Source: Sodaliphilus pleomorphus
GTDB taxonomy: Bacteria > Bacteroidota > Bacteroidia > Bacteroidales > Muribaculaceae
DNA: 64,000 nt
NCBI RefSeq assembly: GCF_009676955.1
Contig: NZ_CP045696.1
Location: 1,300,501 to 1,364,500 of the forward strand
Direction of reading: 5' to 3'
Every line of letters starts with the position of its first letter. Position 1 is the stretch's first letter. A program made the position numbers and the translations under genes. Under the pieces are notes generated by a model that made no database searches, was not told the DNA's origin, and was given only the letters and a program-made list of their open reading frames with translations. Shown in pieces: positions 29,694 to 38,082 of the stretch.

Positions 29694-30006
29694 AGGGCAC
29701 CTATGCCCGCTGTGCAACATCGACCACAACAAGCTGCGATACCAGGACCGTGCACATTGTGCGTTTTCCCACTGTGCCACGCCAAGAAACTACTCAACAC
29801 AGGCCAAGAGAGTGTGCCGATGAGCAACAAGCGACATGTAGCGCCCCCCTGCTGCAGGGCAGGCCCGTCACAGGCCGCCGGCAAGTCATGACGGGGCGAC
29901 AACATAAAGATACGGCCGTATATAGAATAGGTAACGGCCGGTAAAAGATGTTTTAAGGTTTACAACGAGATGACTTGTGCGTGATGCATGGGTCATCTTC
30001 ATTTTT
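29694..30006 (+). ncRNA. Candidate long non-coding RNA (about 310 nt)
   Basis: Starts just after a good promoter with a GGGCA-CCTA-TGCCC hairpin and ends at a terminator (AGATGAC 29968-29974 with GTCATCT 29992-29998, then TTTTT). Contains a TACGGCCGTA palindrome repeated loosely as ACGGCCGGT. Short ORFs inside have no recognisable product. It does not show the signatures I know for tmRNA, RNase P RNA or SRP RNA. Confidence 0.4.
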
Positions 30007-30108
30007 CCCTACACCTGCAGCAACCACCAAAGCGGCTCATAGCCAAGCCATAGGACGGCGGCAAGCACCCAGACAACACAAAAAATATATCAATTTGCTC
30101 AATTTTAT

Positions 30109-30140
30109 TTTGTTTATATGGTAATTTGCACTATATTTGT
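30109..30140 (+). promoter_or_regulatory. Promoter of a second orphan transcript
   Basis: -33 TTTG (30109-30112) and -7 TATATTTGT (30132-30140), exactly 19 bp apart: one of the best promoters in the window. Confidence 0.65.
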
Positions 30141-30146
30141 AATGTT

Positions 30147-30490
30147 TTTAAGAAAAATGTTTCTCGCCAGCCATTTTCCCGAGCAAGAAACATGACCTAA
30201 AACGATGTAGAATTACACTAATTATATATATATATTTCAAAGCAAATCACATGATGCGATGCAAGTTTACAAGTGATAAAGTACAAAACACTATGAGTAA
30301 TAGAAAACCGTAATCACGGTTCGGGTATATAATTATTGTTTAATTCATCTTAAATTAAAACTTATATTCAGGTTAGTCAAACTATCGCGCGTGAAAGACC
30401 TCAAGACGGAATAAGAGACCCTATTGAACGTTAGGTATTCCTCTCGCCTTCTCCTGCTGGAACGCACGGAGGGGGCGTTGCTTTTTTTTT
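30147..30490 (+). ncRNA. Candidate non-coding RNA or leader upstream of argR (about 345 nt)
   Basis: Follows the promoter above. Hairpins: ATGTTTCT (30157-30164) with AGAAACAT (30186-30193), and AACCGT-AATC-ACGGTT (30306-30321). Ends in AACGC/GCGTT (30461-30465 with 30475-30479) plus nine T. No credible ORF. Because it terminates 300 bp before argR, which has its own promoter, it is probably independent of argR. Confidence 0.4.
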
Positions 30491-30699
30491 CACCCTCGCG
30501 CGCGATATCACATGCACACTCCCCCACACGCGCGCGCATGCCAGTCGTCACTGCGTCAAGTATCACCAAGAGCGACAAGCGAGCAGAAAAAAATTTTTTT
30601 GTCGGCAAAAAAAGGCGTTTGGTAGGGGAAAAAAGGGTGTTTTTAAAAAAGTTTTCACTTTCGAAACGAAATTGTGTTCAATATTAATAATTTTATTTT

Positions 30700-30731
30700 T
30701 ATCTTTGTGATTGGAAATTTATGATTAATCA
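30700..30731 (+). promoter_or_regulatory. argR promoter and possible ArgR operator
   Basis: -7 element TATCTTTGT at 30700-30708; a perfect 10-bp palindrome TGATTAATCA at 30722-30731 lies just after the predicted start of transcription, where an autorepressing ARG box would be expected. The operator is inference. Confidence 0.45.
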
Positions 30732-30798
30732 GCCTCACGGGTTGCAATTTGTTATAAATAAGCCGGAATGTGTAACTTGATTACAATTTTAGAGAATC

Positions 30799-31287
30799 GT
30801 GAAAAATAAGAGAAACAGACTTCAGATGATCATTGAATTGATCAGGAAGAATACGATTGGGAGTCAAAACGAGCTGGCCGAGATGCTCAAGACACGTGGA
30901 ATTGATGTAACTCAGGCCACCCTCTCGCGCGACTTGAAAGCGTTGAAGATCACCAAGGTAGCTAACGACCTTGGCAACTACATGTACATCATCCCCGACA
31001 GCAACGGCCTGCAAGACTCGTTGCTCTTGAAGGGACAACGTAGCATGACCGTAAACTCACAAATTGGCTTTGTTTCGCTCGAGTTTTCGGGCAACTTTGC
31101 TGTCATCAAGACCCGCAACGGCTATGCAGCCGGACTGGCCTATGACATCGACATGAGCCACTCTCGCGACATTCTGGGCACGATTGCAGGTGCCGACACC
31201 GTGTTTGCCATCCTGCGAGAGGGAGTGACCCACGAGGAGGCCATCAAGTTTTTCTCGCGCTTTGTGCCCATAGAGCAGAATCAATAG
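30799..31287 (+). CDS. argR: Arginine repressor ArgR
   Basis: 162 residues from GTG 30799. The N-terminal winged helix reads QMIIELIRKNTIGSQNELAEMLKTRGIDVTQATLSRDLKALK, the ArgR signature (TQATxSRDLK). The C-terminal hexamerisation and arginine-binding domain ends with GTIAGADTVFAILREG, matching GTIAGDDTIf in the family, with the Asp pair that binds arginine. It senses arginine and represses biosynthesis. It heads the arginine cluster, 203 bp before the GNAT-ArgG fusion. GTG was chosen since the next ATG cuts into the first helix. Confidence 0.95.
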   Translation: MKNKRNRLQMIIELIRKNTIGSQNELAEMLKTRGIDVTQATLSRDLKALKITKVANDLGNYMYIIPDSNGLQDSLLLKGQRSMTVNSQIGFVSLEFSGNFAVIKTRNGYAAGLAYDIDMSHSRDILGTIAGADTVFAILREGVTHEEAIKFFSRFVPIEQNQ

Positions 31288-31489
31288 TTCTCTCCCCTCA
31301 CAGCGAACGCCTCCACACGCTTTCACACACACACGCCCTAACAATAGACCCTGATGCGCTTCGGCATCTCCCCCTGTCACACACATAGAGAGCAGGACGA
31401 TGACGATGTGCAAGGGGTATATTGTATATATGCACACACACGCAGATTGACACTTACACGTTTTTTGATTCGTATAAAAAAGAAAGGAA

Positions 31490-33298
31490 ATGATTGACAT
31501 CAACGACATTGAAATCGTGGTAGCAGGAAAGGAACATCTCAAGTACATCGATGAGATTATCGAGACGATGTCTGACGCTGCCAAGGTGCGCGGCACCGGT
31601 ATTGCCAAGCGCACCCACGCCTATGTAGAAAAAGTGATGCTTGAAAACAAGGCCGTGCTGGCCTTGTATCACGGCCGCTTTGCCGGCTTCAGCTACATCG
31701 AGAGCTGGAGTCACAAGCTGTTTGTAACCAACTCAGGACTCATTGTCCATCCCGACTTCAGAGGCATAGGCGTGGCCTCACGAATCAAGCGACGAGTATT
31801 TGCCCTGGCGCGCGAGCGCTACCCGATGGCCAAGGTGTTCAGCCTCACGACCGGAGCTGCAGTGCTCAACATGAACACCAAGCTGGGCTTCAAGCCAGTG
31901 ACCTTCGAGGTGCTCACCCGCGACAAGGAGTTCTGGAAAGGCTGCGAGAGCTGTGTGAACTACGACATACTGCAACGCAACGGCGGGGCCAAGTGCCTGT
32001 GCACTGCCCTGCTCTATGACCCGGCCGAGCACATAGGCGAGCCGCCGGTCGACTACAATGCTGCCAGCAGCAGCACGCAGCCCAAGCGCCGCGAGAAGGT
32101 GGTGCTGGCCTACAGCGGCGGGCTCGACACCTCGTTTGCAGTGAAATACCTGAGCGAGGACTGCGGCTACGACGTGTACACCGCCACAGCCAACACGGGT
32201 GGCTTCAGTGCCCAGGAGCTGGCCACCATCGAGAAGCACGCCCTCGAGCTGGGCGCCGTGAAGCACGTGAACCTCGACATCACCCAGGAGTACTACAACA
32301 AGAGCATCAAGTACATGGTGTATGGCAACGTGCTGCGCAACGGCACCTACCCCATCTCGGTGAGCTCGGAGCGCATGTTCCAGGCCATCGCCATCATCAA
32401 ATATGCCAAAAAGATAGGAGCCGACTGCGTGGCCCACGGCAGCACCGGCGCCGGCAACGACCAGATACGCTTCGACCTCACCTTCCAGGTGCTGGCACCC
32501 GAGATCAAGGTCATCACCCCCACACGCGACCTGTCGCTCACCCGCGACTACGAGATCAACTACTTGAAGGACCACGGCTTTGTGGGCGACTTCAAGAAGC
32601 TGGAATACAGCTACAACGAGGGCTTGTGGGGCACCTCGATATGCGGCAAGGAGACCTTGCACAGCGACGAGAACCTGCCCGAGAGCGCATTCTTGCGCCC
32701 CATGACGGCCCACGACGACAAGCACCTCACGCTCGACTTTGTGAAAGGCGAGCTCGACGCCATCGACGGCCGCCACTACGACGACAAGGTGAAGGCCATA
32801 CAAGATCTCGAAGACCTGGTGGCCCCCTACGGCATAGGGCGCGACATCAACCTGGGCGACACCATCATCGGCATCAAGGGCCGCGTGGGCTTTGAGGCTG
32901 CCGCTCCGCTGCTCATCATCGCCGCCCACAAGCTGCTCGAGAAATACACCCTCACCAAGTGGCAGCAATACTGGAAAGAGCAACTGGGCAACTGGTATGG
33001 CATGTTCTTCCACGAGAGCTACTACCTGGAGCCCGTGATGCGCGACATCGAGGCCTACCTCACCAAGAGCCAGCGCAACGTGACCGGCAAGGTCATCATC
33101 GACCTCAAGCCCTACCGCTATGACCTGGTGGGCGTGCAGTCGCCATTCGACCTGAGCAAGACAGGCTTTGGCGAGTATGGCGAGATGAACAAGGCCTGGA
33201 CGGCCGACGACGTGAAGGGCTACACCAAGATCTACGCCAATCCGCTCAAGATCTATCACTACAACCAACTCAAAAACGGCATTGCCGACGACTTATAG
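31490..33298 (+). CDS. argG: Fusion: GNAT acyltransferase plus argininosuccinate synthase
   Basis: 602 residues in one uninterrupted frame. Residues 1 to about 180 form a GNAT acyltransferase (VHPDFRGIGVASRIKRRVF is motif A, binding acyl-CoA). After a linker rich in Ser and Pro (about 180-202) comes complete ArgG: P-loop AYSGGLDTS at 207-215, then STGAGNDQIRFDLTF and the C-terminal YYLEPVMRDIE. ArgG joins citrulline and aspartate; the GNAT part may be the N-acyl-glutamate synthase of the same pathway. In Bacteroides I recall these as two adjacent genes. ATG 31490 begins MIDINDIEIVVAGKEH. The argC start follows 4 bp after the stop. Confidence 0.93.
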   Translation: MIDINDIEIVVAGKEHLKYIDEIIETMSDAAKVRGTGIAKRTHAYVEKVMLENKAVLALYHGRFAGFSYIESWSHKLFVTNSGLIVHPDFRGIGVASRIKRRVFALARERYPMAKVFSLTTGAAVLNMNTKLGFKPVTFEVLTRDKEFWKGCESCVNYDILQRNGGAKCLCTALLYDPAEHIGEPPVDYNAASSSTQPKRREKVVLAYSGGLDTSFAVKYLSEDCGYDVYTATANTGGFSAQELATIEKHALELGAVKHVNLDITQEYYNKSIKYMVYGNVLRNGTYPISVSSERMFQAIAIIKYAKKIGADCVAHGSTGAGNDQIRFDLTFQVLAPEIKVITPTRDLSLTRDYEINYLKDHGFVGDFKKLEYSYNEGLWGTSICGKETLHSDENLPESAFLRPMTAHDDKHLTLDFVKGELDAIDGRHYDDKVKAIQDLEDLVAPYGIGRDINLGDTIIGIKGRVGFEAAAPLLIIAAHKLLEKYTLTKWQQYWKEQLGNWYGMFFHESYYLEPVMRDIEAYLTKSQRNVTGKVIIDLKPYRYDLVGVQSPFDLSKTGFGEYGEMNKAWTADDVKGYTKIYANPLKIYHYNQLKNGIADDL

Positions 33299-33302
33299 GC
33301 CC

Positions 33303-34283
33303 ATGATAAAAGCAGGAATAATAGGCGGCACAGGATACACCGCCGGCGAACTGGTGCGCTTGCTGGTCAACCACCCCGAGGCCGAGCTGCGCTGGATATC
33401 GAGCACAAGCCAGGCCGGCAAGCGCGTCGACAGCGTGCATCAGGGCCTCACGGGCGACACCGACCTGGTGTTTTCCAGCTCGACGCCGCTCGACGACATC
33501 GACGTGCTCTTCATGTGCACGCCCCACGGCTTCTCCAAGCCATTCTTGGAGCAACACAAGGCCCAGGTGCCCGATAACTTGCGCATCATCGACCTCTCTC
33601 AGGACTTCAGGATTGACGACGGCACACACGACTTCATCTACGGCCTGCCCGAGCTCAACCGCCACTGGCTCAGCCAGCCAGGCTGCCGCCATGTGGCCAA
33701 TCCTGGCTGCTTCGCCACTGCCCTGCAGCTGGCGCTCTTGCCGCTGGCCCAGGCCAGGATACTCAAGGGCGATGTGCACATCACTGCCGTGACGGGCAGC
33801 ACCGGAGCCGGCGCGAAACCCGGCCCCACCAAGCACTACTCGTGGCGCAACGACAACCTATCGGTCTACAAACCCTTCCGCCACCAGCACCTGGCCGAGG
33901 TGGGGCAATCGCTCAGGCAGTTGCAGGGCGACTTGCCGGGCGAGATTGACTTCATCCCCATGCGCGGGCCCTTCTCGCGCGGCATCCTGGCAGCAGTCTA
34001 CACCCGTTGCGAGGCCAGCCTCGACGAGCTCAAGGAGCTCTACCAGCGCTACTACGAGGGCCACAGCTTCACCACAGTCACCGACAAGGAAGTCGACCTC
34101 AAGGATGTGGTCAACACCAACAAGTGCCTGCTGCACCTCGACAAAATCGACGGCAAGCTGCTCGTGACCTCGGTCATCGACAACCTGCTCAAGGGCGCCA
34201 GCGGCACAGCGGTGCACAACATGAACCTGCTCTTCGGCCTGCCCGAGCGCACCGGCCTCAGGCTCAAGGCGTCGGCATTCTAA
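33303..34283 (+). CDS. argC: N-acetyl(succinyl)-gamma-glutamyl-phosphate reductase
   Basis: 326 residues from ATG 33303 (MIKAGIIGGTGYTAGELVRL). An ORF start 21 bp earlier overlaps the argG stop codon and precedes the nucleotide-binding strand with an unrelated heptapeptide. Motifs: GGTGYTAGEL binds NADP; HVANPGCFATALQL holds the catalytic Cys; HRHQ-type ending with TSVIDNLLKGASGTAVHNMN is typical. It reduces the acyl-glutamyl phosphate to the semialdehyde, step three of arginine synthesis. Tightly coupled to argG (4-bp gap) and argD (43 bp). Confidence 0.96.
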   Translation: MIKAGIIGGTGYTAGELVRLLVNHPEAELRWISSTSQAGKRVDSVHQGLTGDTDLVFSSSTPLDDIDVLFMCTPHGFSKPFLEQHKAQVPDNLRIIDLSQDFRIDDGTHDFIYGLPELNRHWLSQPGCRHVANPGCFATALQLALLPLAQARILKGDVHITAVTGSTGAGAKPGPTKHYSWRNDNLSVYKPFRHQHLAEVGQSLRQLQGDLPGEIDFIPMRGPFSRGILAAVYTRCEASLDELKELYQRYYEGHSFTTVTDKEVDLKDVVNTNKCLLHLDKIDGKLLVTSVIDNLLKGASGTAVHNMNLLFGLPERTGLRLKASAF

Positions 34284-34326
34284 CGCTCACAACAAGAACA
34301 ATTGCAAAAAACACAGAAGAAAAAAA

Positions 34327-35460
34327 ATGAAACTATATGACGTATATCCACTCTTTGATGTAGAGATTGTGAAAGGGCGCGGCTGCTACGTGTACGACAG
34401 CCAGGGCACCGAGTATCTCGACCTCTACGGCGGCCATGCCGTGATATCGGTGGGTCACAGCCACCCCCACTATGTCGAGGCGCTCACCCGGCAGGCACAG
34501 CAACTGGTGTTCTACTCCAACTCGGTGGTCAACCCGCTGCAACGCGAGCTCGCCGCAAGGCTGGGCGCTGCATGCGGCTACGACGACTACCAGCTGTTTC
34601 TCGTCAACTCGGGCGCCGAGGCCAACGAGAATGCTATGAAGTTGGCGTCTTTCCACACAGGCAAGAAGCGCGTGGTGGCCTTTGACAAGGCTTTTCACGG
34701 CCGCACCTCGCTGGCCGTTGAGGCCACCGACAATCCCAAGATAAAGGCACCGGTCAACATCAACGGCGACGTCACCTTTGTGCCGCTGAACGACATCGAG
34801 GCCGTGGCAGCCGAAATCGACAAGGGCGACGTGGCAGCCGTCATCATCGAGGGCATACAAGGCGTGGGGGGCATCAACATTCCCAGCGACCAGTTTATGC
34901 GCCAGTTGCGCGAGCTCACCGCCCGCGCCGGCGTGGTGCTCATTGCCGACGAGATACAGTCGGGCTACGGCCGCACAGGCAAGTTCTTTGCCCACCAGTG
35001 GTCGGGTATCAAGCCCGACCTCATCACGGTGGCCAAGGGAATATGCAATGGCTACCCCATGGCCGGCCTCATCATTGGGCCTCAGTTCAAGCCCTTCTAC
35101 GGCGAGCTGGGCACCACCTTCGGCGGCAACCACCTGGGCTGTGCCGGAGCCATTGCAGTGCTCGAGATTTTTGAAAAAGAGCACCTGGTCGACAATGCAC
35201 GCATCGTGGGAGAGCACCTGCTCGAGCGGCTCAAGACCGTGCCTGGCATCAAGAGCGTGCGCGGCCGCGGCCTGATGATAGGGCTCGAGTTTGACTACCC
35301 CGTCAAGGAGCTGCGCAGCAGGCTCATAAGCGAGCAGCACGTGTTTACCGGCGCATCGGGTCAGAACATGATAAGGCTGCTGCCGCCGCTGGTGCTCACC
35401 ATAGCGCAGGCCGACGAGTTTGTGGCCCGCCTGCAAGCAGCCCTGGGCGTCGTCGCATAG
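34327..35460 (+). CDS. argD: Acetylornithine/succinylornithine aminotransferase
   Basis: 377 residues. Class-III aminotransferase features: NSGAEANENAMKLA, FHGRTSLAVEATD, EGIQGVGGINIP, LIADEIQSGYGRTGKFFA, then TVAKGICNGYPMAG in which the Lys carries PLP, and TTFGGNHLGCAGA. It converts acyl-glutamate semialdehyde to acyl-ornithine, step four of arginine synthesis. Bacteroides species are known to use succinylated intermediates, so either acyl group is possible. Last gene of the operon. Confidence 0.95.
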   Translation: MKLYDVYPLFDVEIVKGRGCYVYDSQGTEYLDLYGGHAVISVGHSHPHYVEALTRQAQQLVFYSNSVVNPLQRELAARLGAACGYDDYQLFLVNSGAEANENAMKLASFHTGKKRVVAFDKAFHGRTSLAVEATDNPKIKAPVNINGDVTFVPLNDIEAVAAEIDKGDVAAVIIEGIQGVGGINIPSDQFMRQLRELTARAGVVLIADEIQSGYGRTGKFFAHQWSGIKPDLITVAKGICNGYPMAGLIIGPQFKPFYGELGTTFGGNHLGCAGAIAVLEIFEKEHLVDNARIVGEHLLERLKTVPGIKSVRGRGLMIGLEFDYPVKELRSRLISEQHVFTGASGQNMIRLLPPLVLTIAQADEFVARLQAALGVVA

Positions 35461-35488
35461 AGCCACCGAGGCAAGCAACAAGAAACAC

Positions 35489-35524
35489 AACAAGCCCCTG
35501 AAGCAGTTGCCTCGGGGGCTTGTT
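35489..35524 (+). terminator. Hairpin after argD
   Basis: AACAAGCCCC (35489-35498) with GGGGCTTGTT (35515-35524), extendable by two pairs; followed by only a weak T-rich tract. Confidence 0.65.
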
Positions 35525-35744
35525 GTCGTTGAGTGATACCAAGAGGCATCACCCTCCTGGGCACTCCTGCAACGAGGAGCCCCAGGGCAGTGCCCAATGC
35601 ATGCTAATTTTTCACTTGCCACTTGACTCTACAGGTAACGCCTTTTTGCAGTATTATTTGCAGGGGTCGGAATAATGCATTAAGTTTGCGCTGGAATCTC
35701 ACAAAAACTTTAGATATTTGTGAATTTCCAATTTGAAAGCAACA

Positions 35745-36356
35745 ATGGAAACAACTGAACAAAAGATTCTTGCGAGATTAAAAAGGGCAGGAAGGGGAAA
35801 AGTTTTCTTTCCCGACTATTTTGCCGACTTGGCATCTTCCGACAGTATACGAAAAGCCCTTGAGATCCTGACCTCAAAAGGAGAAATAATCAGGGTCGCA
35901 AGGGGTATATATTGCTACCCAAAGATAGATAACGAACTGGGCTTGGGTGTGCTAAATCCGTCGGTTGATGATATTGTGGCCGCTATAGCCAAGCGCGACC
36001 ACATGAAGGTGGTGCCCACCGGCGTACACGCTCAAAATCTGTTGGGCTTGTCAACACAAGTTCCCATGAACTTCGTTTATCTCACCAATGGATGGTCACG
36101 ACAAATCACTGTACTCAACGATATAAAAGTAAAGTTCAAGCAGACTGCTCTCAAGAACCTGGAGTTCAGCAGCTCACTTGCGATGCTCATCACCTTTGCA
36201 CTAAAAGATATTGGCAAAGATAATGTAACCGATGACCAGTTAACAAAAATTAAACAACTACTGCTCAATGAGCCCCAAAGTTTTGTTGATAAAGATTTAG
36301 TTTTGATGCCCGTGTGGATTAGAAAAATTGTAACTTCAGCTTATGGACAGGAATAA
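35745..36356 (+). CDS. AbiEi-type antitoxin / transcriptional regulator
   Basis: 203 residues from ATG 35745. The N-terminus is a winged helix (TTEQKILARLKRAGRGKVFFPDYF, then SIRKALEILTSKGEIIRVARGIYCYP) as in AbiEi antitoxins of type IV toxin-antitoxin systems; the remainder is the antitoxin C-domain with PTGVHAQNLLGLSTQVP. AbiEi represses its operon and counteracts the AbiEii nucleotidyltransferase. It overlaps the toxin gene by 14 nt. A TTG codon 12 bp upstream is an alternative start. Region is AT-richer than flanking genes. Confidence 0.85.
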   Translation: METTEQKILARLKRAGRGKVFFPDYFADLASSDSIRKALEILTSKGEIIRVARGIYCYPKIDNELGLGVLNPSVDDIVAAIAKRDHMKVVPTGVHAQNLLGLSTQVPMNFVYLTNGWSRQITVLNDIKVKFKQTALKNLEFSSSLAMLITFALKDIGKDNVTDDQLTKIKQLLLNEPQSFVDKDLVLMPVWIRKIVTSAYGQE

Positions 36357-37353
36357 TTACTTCGCCCTTGATGTTTCGCACCAGCGTTACTTGCTTGAGC
36401 AAGCAACTGGCAAAGCAGGACTCCCCCCTCAGGCAATAGAGAAAGATATATGGGTCTCTACCACTTTGCAACTAGTATTCACATTGCCATTTGCCGACAA
36501 ACTGATTTTTAAAGGTGGAACATCGCTTTCAAAAGTGTGGGGAATCATTAATCGTTTTTCCGAAGACATTGATTTGGCAGTTGACCGTTCACTGTTTGGC
36601 TTAGAAGGCGATTTAACAAAGAAACAACTCAAGAAGTTGCGCAAAGCATCATCACTATTTGTGCGCGAAGATTTCAAAAACGCTCTCCAACAAGCTATTG
36701 AGGATAGCGGATTAAGTCACTTTTGTTCATTGGAAGCAGAACCCGACGGAGAAGACGACAGCACATATCCCGAGCCCCGCAAACTGTTTCTTCATTATTC
36801 GAGCGCACTGAGTGACCGATTGGGCTACATTAAACCTATGGTTATGTTGGAGATTGGTGCGCGGTCGTTGTTTGAACCGAACAAGAAGTCCAGAATCCAA
36901 AGTATTATAGAGGATGTGTTCCCCACTATTAAGACCTCACTGGTTGACGCGGAATTAGCGACAGCCACCCCGGGAAAGACATTCCTTGAAAAAGTGTTCT
37001 TGCTGCACGAGTTGTTCTCAATTCCGGGGCACGGCATGAATGCCAACCGCAAGTCGCGCCATCTCTATGACCTGTATCGGATGATGGACAAAGACTTTGC
37101 ATGGGCCGCGGTGAAGGATGACCGGTTGTGGGAAACGATACGCCACCATCGCGAGATCTTCACGTCGGTTCGCGACATGGACTACACTCCCGATATCAGG
37201 CAGCGTCTTGTCTTGGTTCCTCGTGAAGACATCATCGACAACTGGCGGCGCGACTACGAGGTGATGTGCCAAGCCATGATTTATGGCGACAAACCCACCT
37301 TTAGCGAGTTGCTTGAAGCCATGCACGAGCTTGAGAACCGTTTCAAGCACTGA
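36343..37353 (+). CDS. AbiEii/AbiGii-type nucleotidyltransferase toxin
   Basis: 336 residues. DNA polymerase beta-like nucleotidyltransferase motif FKGGTSLSKVWGIINRFSEDIDLAVD gives Gly58-Gly59 and the metal-binding pair Asp75/Asp77. A conserved HELFSIPGHGMNANRKSRHLYDLYRM segment follows, typical of this family. AbiEii toxins modify tRNA or other acceptors and halt growth, giving phage abortive infection. Pairs with the preceding antitoxin gene. Sequence after about 37 kb is more GC-rich, as if parts have different histories. Confidence 0.88.
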   Translation: MDRNNYFALDVSHQRYLLEQATGKAGLPPQAIEKDIWVSTTLQLVFTLPFADKLIFKGGTSLSKVWGIINRFSEDIDLAVDRSLFGLEGDLTKKQLKKLRKASSLFVREDFKNALQQAIEDSGLSHFCSLEAEPDGEDDSTYPEPRKLFLHYSSALSDRLGYIKPMVMLEIGARSLFEPNKKSRIQSIIEDVFPTIKTSLVDAELATATPGKTFLEKVFLLHELFSIPGHGMNANRKSRHLYDLYRMMDKDFAWAAVKDDRLWETIRHHREIFTSVRDMDYTPDIRQRLVLVPREDIIDNWRRDYEVMCQAMIYGDKPTFSELLEAMHELENRFKH

Positions 37354-37450
37354 ACGCCGACACAATAGCAGCTACACGTTGCGTTCCGCCATAAACGAGA
37401 AAACCGCCTTTGTCGGGCGGCTCTCTCGGTGTGCTGGGCAGTGCTACTGC

Positions 37451-37681
37451 TTAATTGGCACTGAAAACATAGCCATCTTGAAAGTTATAGTCATAGGCGA
37501 AAAGTGTGCGAATAAAGGCGGGCACAATTGAAATATGACTTTAAAAACACTCTGGGGTGCCCTCCAACATGCAGCAATTTTCTACAAGCTGCTCGGCATA
37601 CTCCTCCTCGCTATTCCATTCGCCCTCATAGCACTTGTGGAAATCATCAACGCCCATGTCAGTGTCACACTTCAGCTCCAT
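37451..37681 (-). pseudogene. ArdA-like antirestriction protein, C-terminal remnant
   Basis: From ATG 37681 on the minus strand the frame reads VDDFHKCYEGEWNSEEEYAE and on to a TAA at 37541-37543, then in the same frame VPAFIRTLFAYDYNFQDGYV and stops at 37451. Both pieces match the end of ArdA proteins (YxGeW.SEEeFAe..; F.rdLF..DY.F.dGyVF). The N-terminal half is missing and an in-frame stop interrupts it, so it is dead. ArdA mimics DNA and blocks type I restriction; it is usually carried by mobile elements. The 72-residue plus-strand ORF here is its shadow. Confidence 0.55.
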
Positions 37682-37700
37682 GAAAGCCTTTCATGGAGCT
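37674..37700. repeat. Perfect 12-bp inverted repeat at the ardA remnant edge
   Basis: AGCTCCATGAAA (37674-37685), loop GCC, TTTCATGGAGCT (37689-37700). It marks where the ardA-like frame is truncated, as a fold-back rearrangement would leave. Confidence 0.7.
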
Positions 37701-37803
37701 CTCTGAAAGTTCGGCATATTAACGGATTTTGTCAAAGACTTTCGATTTTTTGAAAAAACAGGCAAAAAAAATTGTATGTCATAAAAATTTATTATTTTTA
37801 CAG

Positions 37804-38024
37804 TGCGGAATGGCAACATTCCGCAACAGACATATTGAAATAGAAAGCTTTATGCTTATTCTTGTCATGTGAAAACCTAGGAAATTTTCAAGATTAGAAC
37901 ACAAGAGAATGGCACAGCGGTTTCCACGTTATAGCGTGGGTTGCACTCATAATCCATCCTTTTTGTACTACTGGTTTTCCTAGGACCAACACATGACAAA
38001 GCGTGGCATAGCAGTCCGCGCTTT
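37804..38024. other. Multi-hairpin intergenic element with 23-25 bp terminal inverted repeats
   Basis: Three parts. (1) TGCGGAATG-GCAA-CATTCCGCA, 9-bp stem with a GNRA loop (37804-37825). (2) An imperfect inverted repeat, 37862-37884 with 37975-37999, sharing TTGTCATGTG and CCTAGGAAA blocks, that brackets a CCACG-TTATAG-CGTGG hairpin (37924-37939). (3) AAAGCGTGG (37998-38006) with CCGCGCTTT (38016-38024). Either a MITE-like element or a structured RNA. No target duplication is evident. Confidence 0.6.
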
Positions 38025-38082
38025 CTTAGTATCTATTTTTATGAGCATAGGGCTGGTGCTCTAATCTAATTGTGATGAGAAT

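Noticed and set aside
30345..30687. Overlapping 87-codon frames on both strands upstream of argR
   Set aside because: Low-complexity sequence that includes a terminator; no resemblance to known proteins.
37535..37753. 72-codon hydrophobic plus-strand frame
   Set aside because: The minus strand of the same DNA reads as the ArdA C-terminus, so this is its shadow.
37862..37999. Retron msr-msd
   Set aside because: Inverted ends are suggestive, but no reverse transcriptase gene is present in the neighbourhood.
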